Below are positions 8,772 through 15,334 of a stretch of 64,000 bases of DNA, piece after piece. The position numbers and the translations under genes were made by a program. The DNA is from Paracoccus pantotrophus. Its GTDB lineage: Bacteria; Pseudomonadota; Alphaproteobacteria; Rhodobacterales; Rhodobacteraceae. The notes beneath the pieces are model-generated. The model searched no databases. It saw only the letters and a list, made by a program, of their open reading frames with translations, and was not told the origin of the DNA. How positions within the stretch are numbered: the first letter of the stretch is position 1; every line of letters starts with the position of its first letter. The stretch covers positions 814,501-878,500 of the forward strand of contig NZ_CP044426.1 in NCBI RefSeq assembly GCF_008824185.1, in the 5' to 3' direction.

Positions 8772-9191
8772 GGGCGGATCTCCGTGCGGAGGGGCAGGTC
8801 AATCGTCAGGGGCGCCGCGTTCTACAGCGTGATCGGCTTGTGCGGCATCGCGGGCCAGCGCCCGGACGAGGGCAAGCAGCTGGTCGTGATGCTGCGCGGG
8901 TTGCCGGTTCCCGGCAAGGGTTTGTCGGCCGGAGGTGCCGAAACGGAGTCCGCCGTCCGCGCGGCGCCCTCCCTGTCGGCAATATCTCTCCGGTCTCGCG
9001 CCATGGGCCAAGCTGCTCCCTGCGCCGGAGGGCAGGGCCCACCGGCGTTTGCTGATGATGATCCTGGGCGGGGCTGCGCCCGCTGCTGCTCAGATGATCA
9101 TAGGGCATGGGATAGGCTCTCTAAGCGGGAAACACGGTTCTCGGGTCGCATGAATGTGGATAACCACCGGGAAATACGGAAATCTCACTCT
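8772..9191. other. Intergenic region upstream of the recombinase
   Basis: No gene is recognised with confidence. A minus-strand frame at 8822-9004 (60 residues, starting MARDRRDIADREGAA) ends 50 bases before the recombinase start and could be a small element-encoded protein. It has no known family and no clear ribosome site, so it is only noted. The region from about 9110 to 9190 is AT-richer and probably spans a junction with the truncated gene that follows. Confidence 0.3.
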
Positions 9192-9680
9192 TCAGGGGGG
9201 TGAGCCGGAGATGGCAGGAGCCCGCCATGGCGAGGACGGCGTCGCCGCCCAGTCCCTGAGCCCGCCGAGGCGGTTCGGCGAGAAAGACTCGGTCATCGAG
9301 GCATAGGTATAGACATGCATGAGCCGGCCGCGGAAGAAGCCGAAGCGCTCGGCATAGCCGTTATTGGCCAGGACGATCCGCCCCGCCGCGACCGACCCGC
9401 CGGGCGTCTCGACCCGCCAGCCATTGCCCTTGGGCTCGAAGGACATCGCCGGCGACTGCTCGTAAAGCGTCACCTTGCCGGCAAGCGCATCGGCCAGCCC
9501 GCGGATATAGGCGGCGGGTTGGACGATGGCCGTGCCCGGCATGAAGATCGCCGAGCTGAACGCCTGCGAGCCGGTCACTTCCGCGATCTCGGCGTGGTCC
9601 AGCAGCCGGTAGGCTTCGCCCAGTTGGTCGAGCTGTTTGGCGTAGTCGAGGATGTGGTGATCGCCCTCAGGCGCCCGGCT
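9192..9680 (-). pseudogene. FAD-dependent oxidoreductase (DadA/PuuB-like) fragment
   Basis: The minus-strand frame reads as the middle of a D-amino-acid / gamma-glutamylputrescine oxidase-type flavoprotein. It contains LDYAKQLDQLGEAYRLLD, TGSQAF, VQPAAYIRGLADAL, VLANNGYAERFGFF and then TESFSPNRLGG. The N-terminal FAD-binding GxGxxG part is missing: the frame upstream of about 9680 is unrelated. The C-terminus breaks off near 9235 and ends in unrelated residues. It is therefore a relic truncated at both ends, probably by insertion of the neighbouring mobile DNA. No start codon or ribosome site supports expression. Confidence 0.8.
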
Positions 9681-9685
9681 TTCTT

Positions 9686-9800
9686 CAGACGCGCGTGGCC
9701 CGGGAACTGACCACCGCCATGACCTATGCCCAGATGCTGCCCACTATTGCGGTGATCACCTGCGCTTCGGGCCTCGGCAAGAGCATGGCGGCTCGTGGCG
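9686..9800 (+). pseudogene. MuB-like transposition ATPase fragment
   Basis: About 35 codons on the plus strand read TRVARELTTAMTYAQML followed by a degenerate P-loop region ITCASGLGKSM. This is the pattern at the N-terminus of Mu gpB / IstB-like AAA ATPases (a TR..RAL...Y segment before the Walker A). The Walker A is altered and similarity stops near 9800. It abuts the truncated oxidoreductase, so both are debris. The assignment rests on about 30 residues and is tentative. Confidence 0.4.
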
Positions 9801-9928
9801 CGCCTTCTCGGACCATGACATTGACCACGCCACCCCGACCACAGCAGCAGAGAGGATGGCTGTGGTGGGGCGTGGAGAATCGCGCGCTGAATTGCGCGAG
9901 TTCTGTGATTGCGTCCGCAGGGAAGGGT

Positions 9929-9974
9929 TCAATCGACTTAGGCGCGCTTCGTATGCGCTGGCCTAAGTCGTTGA
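9929..9974. repeat. Long inverted repeat downstream of tRNA-Val
   Basis: The arms CGACTTAGGC (9934-9943) and GCCTAAGTCG (9961-9970) pair perfectly, and TCAA/TTGA outside them extends the stem with one unpaired base. It lies 10-55 bases beyond the 3' end of tRNA-Val on the minus strand. It may act as the tRNA transcript's terminator (without a clear T-run) or mark an element end. Confidence 0.6.
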
Positions 9975-9980
9975 AAATAA

Positions 9981-10055
9981 TGGTGGGCGATAACGGATTT
10001 GAACCGCTGACATCTTCGATGTGAACGAAGCGCTCTACCGCTGAGCTAATCGCCC
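9981..10055 (-). tRNA. tRNA-Val (anticodon CAC)
   Basis: Read on the minus strand, the gene starts GGGCGAT at 10055, pairs with the acceptor ATCGCCC strand at 9985-9991, and ends with discriminator A and an encoded CCA at 9981-9983. The D arm carries TAGCTCAGCGGTAGAGC. The anticodon arm CTTCG-TTCACAT-CGAAG gives anticodon CAC, and the T arm carries GGTTCAAATCC. All arms pair, so the gene looks functional. Mobile-element debris lies directly downstream, which fits tRNA genes as insertion hotspots. Confidence 0.95.
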
Positions 10056-10111
10056 GATGCGCGCTAGATAGCCGCAGCCGCGGCGGGCCGCAAGAGGCTT
10101 TGGCGGAAAAA

Positions 10112-10405
10112 TCACGCCTCGCCCGTCGTGCGGCGGCGCAGGCGCAGGGTGATGACCTCGCCGCCCGAACTGTCGTTGCGCCGGCTGATCCGTGCCCGGC
10201 CCAGCGGCGGCAGCGCCAGCGTCATGCCGGCGGCGATGGCCTCGTCCAGCTCGGCCAGGGTGGCCTCGACGACGGCCTTGACCTCGCTGTTGCGCAGCCC
10301 GGTCCGGCGCGCGACCTGGGCCAGAAGCTGCCGCTTTTGCAGAACCCTTGCCGGCTCCGGCTCGGCCATGCTTTCCCTTCTCGGCTTTCCCTCCGATCTT
10401 GCCAT
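10112..10405 (-). CDS. HU-family-like DNA-binding protein
   Basis: A 97-residue basic protein. The start at 10405 is chosen because AAAGGAG lies seven bases before the ATG; a longer frame upstream lacks this. After a basic N-terminus, residues 22-95 follow the HU/IHF pattern: KRQLLAQVARRTGLRNSEVKAVVEATL, then LPPLGRARI and a basic beta-arm region. It likely binds and bends DNA as a nucleoid protein. It follows lon on the same strand, separated by lon's terminator, an order also seen for lon-hupB in many proteobacteria. The sequence is divergent from canonical HupB, so a specialised role is possible. Confidence 0.75.
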   Translation of the reverse strand: MARSEGKPRRESMAEPEPARVLQKRQLLAQVARRTGLRNSEVKAVVEATLAELDEAIAAGMTLALPPLGRARISRRNDSSGGEVITLRLRRRTTGEA

Positions 10406-10439
10406 GAGCGAACTCCTTTCTGCTGGAGCCTCGGTCAAG

Positions 10440-10470
10440 AAAAAAACCGCGCGGGATGGCCCGCGCGGTC
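10440..10470 (-). terminator. Rho-independent terminator of lon
   Basis: On the minus strand the stem CCGCGCGGG / CCCGCGCGG with a 4-base loop is followed by a run of T. It starts 6 bases after the lon stop codon. Confidence 0.9.
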
Positions 10471-10475
10471 AAATG

Positions 10476-12893
10476 TCAATGGGCGACCGCCGCGCCGCCG
10501 CTGCCCTGGTCGCGGGTCGCGGCCAACCGGCTGGCCTCGGCCGCCTCCTCGGCGGCCTCGTCCCATTCGATGGGCTCGGGCATCCGCACCAGCGCCTGCT
10601 GCAGCACCTCGCGCACATGGCTGACCGGGATGATCTTCAGCCCTTCCTTGACGTTGGCCGGGATCTCGGCCAGATCCTTTTCGTTATCGGCCGGGATCAG
10701 CACGGTCTTGATGCCGCCGCGCAGCGCCGCCAGCAGCTTTTCCTTGAGCCCGCCGATGGCCAGCACGTTGCCGCGCAGCGTGACCTCGCCGGTCATGGCC
10801 ACGTCCTTGCGGACCGGGATCTGCGTCAGCACCGAGACGATCGAGGTCACCATGGCGATGCCCGCCGAAGGACCGTCCTTGGGCGTCGCGCCTTCGGGGA
10901 CGTGGACATGGATGTCCACCTTCTCGAATTTCGGCGGCTTCACCCCCAGTTCGGGGCTGATCGAGCGGACGAAGGAGGATGCGGCGTCGATCGATTCCTT
11001 CATCACCTCGCCCAGCTTGCCGGTCGTCTTCATGCGGCCTTTGCCGGGCAGCTTCAGCGCCTCGATCTGCAGCAGATCGCCGCCGACCTGGGTCCAGGCC
11101 AGGCCCGTCACCACGCCGACCTGGTCGTCCTGTTCGGCCAGGCCATAGCGATAGCGGCGCACGCCCAGGTACTCCTCGGCCTTCTCGGGCGTGACCTCGA
11201 CCGACTTGACCTTGCCCTTGAGGATCTCGGTTACGGCCTTGCGGGCCAGCTTGGCGATCTCGCGCTCCAGCGACCGCACGCCCGCCTCGCGGGTGTAGTA
11301 GCGGATCACATGGGTCAGGGCCTCGTCGCTGACCGCGAACTCGCCCTTGCGCAGCCCGTTCGCCTTGATCTGCTTGGGCAGCAGGTGCTGGCGCGCGATC
11401 TCGCGCTTCTCGTCCTCGGTATAGCCTGCCAGCGGGATGATCTCCATCCGGTCGAGCAGGGGGCCCGGCATGTTGTAGCTGTTGGCCGTGGTCACGAACA
11501 TCACGTTCGACAGGTCGTATTCCACCTCAAGATAGTGGTCCACGAAACTCGCGTTCTGTTCGGGATCCAGCACCTCGAGCATGGCCGAGGCCGGGTCGCC
11601 GCGGAAATCCTGGCCCATCTTGTCGATCTCGTCGAGCAGGATCAGCGGATTCGTGGTCTTGGCCTTTTTCAGCGCCTGGATGATCTTGCCGGGCATCGAG
11701 CCGATATAGGTCCGGCGGTGGCCGCGGATTTCACTTTCATCACGCACCCCGCCAAGGCTGATGCGGATGAACTCGCGCCCCGTGGCCCGCGCCACCGAAC
11801 GGCCCAGAGAGGTCTTGCCGACGCCCGGAGGCCCGACGAGGCACAGGATCGGCCCCTTGAGCTTGGTCGAGCGGTTCTGCACCGCCAGGTATTCGACGAT
11901 CCGCTCCTTGACCTTTTCCAGGCCGTAGTGATCGGCGTCCAGCACCTCCTCGGCCTTGCCCAGATCCTTGCGGATGCGCGACTTGACGCCCCAGGGCAGC
12001 GACAGCAGCCAGTCCAGATAGTTGCGGCTGACCGTGGCCTCGGCCGACATCGGCGACATCGACTTCAGCTTCTTCAGCTCGGCCTCGGCCTTTTCGCGGG
12101 CCTCCTTGCTGAACTTGGTCGCGGCGATCTTTTCCTCCAGCTCGGTGATCTCGTTCGAGCCGTCCTCGCCGTCGCCCAGCTCCTTCTGAATGGCCTTCAT
12201 CTGCTCATTCAGATAGTATTCGCGCTGGGTCTTCTCCATCTGCGTCTTGACGCGGGACTTGATCTTCTTCTCGACCTGCAGCACCGACATCTCGCCCTGC
12301 ATCAGGCCATAGACCTTTTCCAGCCGCTCGGCCGTCACCAGGGTTTCCAGCAGTTCCTGCTTCTTGTCCAGCGCGATGCCAAGATGGCCGCTGACCAGAT
12401 CGGCCAGGCGGGTGGAATCGCGCGCCTCGGCCACGGCCGAGACGACCTCCTCGGGGATGTTCTTGCGCACCTTGACGTAACGCTCGAACTCCTCGGCCAC
12501 AGCACGGGTCAAGGCGGCCAGCGTCTCCTCGTCGCCCGGCTCTTCGGGCAGCAACTCGCAGCGGGCTTCGAAATAGGCGTCATTGGGGACGAAATCCGTG
12601 ATGCTGACGCGCTCGCGCCCCTCGACCAGAACCTTGACGGTCCCGTCGGGCAGTTTCAGGAGTTGCAGCACATTGGCCAGAACGCCGGTGCGGAAAATCC
12701 CCTCGGCGGCGGGCTCGTCGACCGCGGCATCCTTCTGGGCAGCGAGAAGGATCGGGCGGTCCTGCTCCATCACGGCCTCGAGCGCCCGCACCGATTTCTC
12801 GCGCCCGACGAACAGCGGCACGATCATGTGCGGAAACACCACGATGTCCCGCAAGGGCAGGACCGGATGGGTGGTTTGGGCGAATTCGTTCAT
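10476..12893 (-). CDS. lon: ATP-dependent protease La (Lon)
   Basis: The 805-residue protein has full Lon length. It has the N-terminal substrate-binding domain (LPLRDIVVFPHMIVPLFVGR), a coiled region, an AAA+ module with Walker A GPPGVGKTSLG and Walker B ILLDEIDKMG, and the protease domain. The catalytic Ser is in DGPSAGIAM and the catalytic Lys in GGLKEKLLAA. Lon degrades misfolded and regulatory proteins in the cytoplasm. The start is MNEF at 12893, with AGAAAGGA upstream, rather than the longer frame to 13010. A heat-shock-type promoter lies about 70 bases upstream. A terminator follows the stop. Confidence 0.98.
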   Translation of the reverse strand: MNEFAQTTHPVLPLRDIVVFPHMIVPLFVGREKSVRALEAVMEQDRPILLAAQKDAAVDEPAAEGIFRTGVLANVLQLLKLPDGTVKVLVEGRERVSITDFVPNDAYFEARCELLPEEPGDEETLAALTRAVAEEFERYVKVRKNIPEEVVSAVAEARDSTRLADLVSGHLGIALDKKQELLETLVTAERLEKVYGLMQGEMSVLQVEKKIKSRVKTQMEKTQREYYLNEQMKAIQKELGDGEDGSNEITELEEKIAATKFSKEAREKAEAELKKLKSMSPMSAEATVSRNYLDWLLSLPWGVKSRIRKDLGKAEEVLDADHYGLEKVKERIVEYLAVQNRSTKLKGPILCLVGPPGVGKTSLGRSVARATGREFIRISLGGVRDESEIRGHRRTYIGSMPGKIIQALKKAKTTNPLILLDEIDKMGQDFRGDPASAMLEVLDPEQNASFVDHYLEVEYDLSNVMFVTTANSYNMPGPLLDRMEIIPLAGYTEDEKREIARQHLLPKQIKANGLRKGEFAVSDEALTHVIRYYTREAGVRSLEREIAKLARKAVTEILKGKVKSVEVTPEKAEEYLGVRRYRYGLAEQDDQVGVVTGLAWTQVGGDLLQIEALKLPGKGRMKTTGKLGEVMKESIDAASSFVRSISPELGVKPPKFEKVDIHVHVPEGATPKDGPSAGIAMVTSIVSVLTQIPVRKDVAMTGEVTLRGNVLAIGGLKEKLLAALRGGIKTVLIPADNEKDLAEIPANVKEGLKIIPVSHVREVLQQALVRMPEPIEWDEAAEEAAEASRLAATRDQGSGGAAVAH

Positions 12894-12964
12894 GGAATCA
12901 GTCCTTTCTCGCCAAGAGGCGCAACCCCTAAAGACAGGCAGTCTGCGCCCCCTGCTGGCAGACA

Positions 12965-12992
12965 AGATAGGAAGCCGGCGCAAGAGGTTCAA
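12965..12992 (-). promoter_or_regulatory. Putative RpoH (sigma-32) promoter of lon
   Basis: On the minus strand, TTGAA and CCTATCT are separated by 16 bases. This resembles alphaproteobacterial heat-shock promoters and sits 72 bases before the lon start. The hsp20 gene at 44014 has a similar arrangement. Confidence 0.5.
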
Positions 12993-13109
12993 TGGGGGAT
13001 TGGTTCGCATTTTGTTCCCGCGCGCGGCCGGGTTTGCGGCAAGAAAAGGGGCCCCCGGCGCGAACCGGAGGCCCTGGCGGTCGTCCGACCTGGAAAGGCG
13101 AGGGGAAGG

Positions 13110-13310
13110 TCAGGTCTTGTCGCGGAAGAAATGGTCGATCTGCTCGTCGGCCTTTTCCTTGGTCCAGCCGTATTTCTCCTGCAACTTGCCGGCAAGCTTG
13201 TCCTTCTTGCCCGCGACTTCGGTCAACTCGTCATCGGTCAGGTCGCCCCATTTCTCGCGGATGCTGCCCTTGAGCTGGTTCCATTTGCCTTCGATGATAT
13301 CCCAGTTCAT
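13110..13310 (-). CDS. CsbD-family stress protein
   Basis: A 66-residue protein starting MNWDIIEGKWNQLKGSIREK, which is the CsbD signature, followed by KWGDLTDDEL and a second helical half ending in a YGWTKEKADEQID segment. Length is typical for CsbD (60-70). AAAGGAG lies 5 bases before the ATG at 13310. Family members are small, hydrophilic, general-stress proteins of unknown mechanism. It lies alone between lon and a long gene-poor stretch on the same strand as lon; transcription with lon is not evident because of the gap. Confidence 0.9.
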   Translation of the reverse strand: MNWDIIEGKWNQLKGSIREKWGDLTDDELTEVAGKKDKLAGKLQEKYGWTKEKADEQIDHFFRDKT

Positions 13311-14082
13311 CGCTACTCCTTTCGAGCGGTTTGTGTCCGCATGTGGGAATTGAACGACCGTTCCATGGCAGAGGTTCCCGCACCGGGCCGGAGATCCCCC
13401 GTGATTCCCGTCGTGGATGTCGAAGCGCGGCCGTTTTCCGGCAAGGCGGATCGATATGGGAATGGCCGGGCAGGGCGACAGGCGGCAGCCTGCCTTGGCC
13501 TGGACAACGAGCACGGCGACGCCTCCGGCCGCTGGGACAATCATGCGCGGGCCACGGCGCGGTGCTTCAACCATCGGGATATGCACGACTCTTATGGCCT
13601 GCTGGCGGATCGCGGGGGGCGGCGTCGCGTCGGTGCGCGGAACGATCCCGACACGTCCGGTGACGCATCCGGTTGTGCAGCGCGGGATCGGATAAACCTG
13701 CACCAGCATATCGGCGGAAAAGCGCCGTGGATTTACCGAAAAGATCGACAAGTCCTAAGCTTGATGCCAAATTCGGGAAAGAGCGACCGGATGAGCACGG
13801 TGCCCACGTCTCACCCGGTCTTGCCGTACCTGTAAAAGCGGAAATCGTTCAACGGCTGAAGTAACCCTGCAATGAAAGCCGTTGAGCGGGAACCTGCCTT
13901 TTTGGTGAGGTTTTCCGATGAATTTCCGTATTTGATGCAATTCAGGCGTGTTTCCGTTTCCGGTTTATTCCATCGTGTCGCATGGCGGTTGAATATGGAA
14001 AATACAATTCGCCTCTGGAATGAAACCCTGTCCTGTTGCTAAACCCTTTGCGGTAAAGATTCGCAATCAGGGTGTGTGCAAC
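13311..14082. other. Gene-poor region with a long inverted repeat
   Basis: About 770 bases hold no credible gene; the frames present have no family, ribosome site or consistent coding look. The visible structure is an inverted repeat CGTTCAACGGCT (13846-13857) / AGCCGTTGAGCG (13877-13888) with a 19-base loop and one G-T pair. From about 13870 to 14030 the DNA is clearly AT-richer, as expected for the promoter region of the plus-strand gene that follows. A small RNA or operator in this stretch is possible but not demonstrable. Confidence 0.4.
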
Positions 14083-15270
14083 GTGGCCAAGGACAAGGGA
14101 AAAGACGAGGATCGCGCGGACCCGGCCAGGATCAGCAAGCAGGCCGCGCGGCAGGCGGCCAACCGCGCCGAGCGCGAAGCGCGGCGCCAGTTGCGTCAGG
14201 CCGAGCGCGCCGCAAAGCGCGGAAAGACGGCAGCCAAGGCCAAGCCAGAAGCCAAGCCCAAGGCCGCTCCACCCGCGCCGGTGCAGGCTGTCCCCTTCAA
14301 CATCCTGCTGGTCGGCCAGGACATCCGCCTGGGCATGGAGGCGGCGCTGTTTGCCGCCAGCCTGCGCCGGAACGCGCCCGGCTGGCACGGCAGGCTGATC
14401 GTCGCGGAGCCCAGCCCCGAGGGCGCCTGGGCCGGCGCGCGGACCCGGATACCGGCCCCGATCCGCCTGGCGCTTCTGGGTTTCGGGGCCGAGATCCTGC
14501 CCTTTGCCGCCCGGCATTTCGGCGCCAGCTATCCCTTCGGCAACAAGATCGAGGCGCTGTCGGTGCTGCCGCCCGGCGAACCCTTCATCTTCTTCGACAG
14601 CGACACGCTTGTCACCGGGCCGCTGGACCGGCTGCCCTTCGACTTCTCGCGCCCCTCGGCCTCGATGCGCCGCACGGCGACCTGGCCCGAGCCGCCGCTC
14701 TACGGTCCGGGCTATGGCGCGATCTGGAAATCGCTCTATGACCGTTTCGGGCTGGATTACGAAAGCTCGCTGGACACCAGCCAGCCCGACGAGCATTGGG
14801 AGCGTTACCTGTATTTCAACGCCGGCTGGTTCTTCGGTGCCGACCCGCAGGAATTCGGCCGGCGCTTCCTGGATTGGGCGCTGGCCATCCGCGACGACCC
14901 AGGCGAGGCGCTGGCCAGCCAGAAGCTGGACGTGCTGCTGGACCAGGTGGCGCTGCCGCTGGTGATCCATGCGCTTGGCGGCGGGCGTCCCGGCCCCGGC
15001 CTGGCGGGGCTCGACGGTGATGTGACCTGCCATTATCGCGACCTGCCGCTGCTTTACGCGCGGGAAAGCGACCTTGCCGTCGAGACGGCCGAGACGGTGC
15101 TGCGCGATCCGCGGCTGGCCCCGCTGGCCGAGGCATGGGCACCCGCCCGCCAGATCGTGCTGGAAGGCATCGGCCGGGACCGCATCCGCCCCATGTTCGA
15201 CCGTCGCCTGCCGCTGAACGAAGGCCGCACGCGGCAGATCCTGAAGAAGGCCGGCCTCTGGCTGCGCTAG
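14083..15270 (+). CDS. Glycosyltransferase-like protein with DxD motif, function unknown
   Basis: A protein of 395 residues from the GTG at 14083. A longer frame starts at an ATG at 14020, but neither start has a convincing ribosome site. The first 65 residues are a highly charged Lys/Arg/Ala-rich segment, probably helical. From about residue 70 (VPFNILLVGQDIRLGMEA) it has the look of a GT-A glycosyltransferase: FIFFDSDTLV near residue 170 contains a DxD metal/nucleotide-sugar motif. A NAGWFFG segment lies near residue 246. No family name is recognised. It stands alone between a gene-poor region and convergent ileS. Confidence 0.6.
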   Translation: MAKDKGKDEDRADPARISKQAARQAANRAEREARRQLRQAERAAKRGKTAAKAKPEAKPKAAPPAPVQAVPFNILLVGQDIRLGMEAALFAASLRRNAPGWHGRLIVAEPSPEGAWAGARTRIPAPIRLALLGFGAEILPFAARHFGASYPFGNKIEALSVLPPGEPFIFFDSDTLVTGPLDRLPFDFSRPSASMRRTATWPEPPLYGPGYGAIWKSLYDRFGLDYESSLDTSQPDEHWERYLYFNAGWFFGADPQEFGRRFLDWALAIRDDPGEALASQKLDVLLDQVALPLVIHALGGGRPGPGLAGLDGDVTCHYRDLPLLYARESDLAVETAETVLRDPRLAPLAEAWAPARQIVLEGIGRDRIRPMFDRRLPLNEGRTRQILKKAGLWLR

Positions 15271-15334
15271 CAGCCAGACCCGCGCCGCGCCGCGGCGGTT
15301 CCCGGTGGGCAGGGCGCTGCCGGGACCGCAGCCC

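Noticed and set aside
7110..9203. Long plus-strand frame (697 codons) opposite the recombinase.
   Set aside because: It is the complement of a clear serine recombinase gene.
9695..10024. Frame ending in a VGDNGFEPLTSSM-like sequence.
   Set aside because: That end is the reverse reading of tRNA-Val; only the first part may be a MuB-like relic.
13331..13695. Several overlapping short frames between csbD and the glycosyltransferase-like gene.
   Set aside because: None has a ribosome site, family pattern or coherent composition.
10128..13835. 1235-codon plus-strand frame opposite lon and csbD.
   Set aside because: It is a shadow of lon, csbD and the HU gene; composition is that of an antisense frame, and no homologous pattern is visible.
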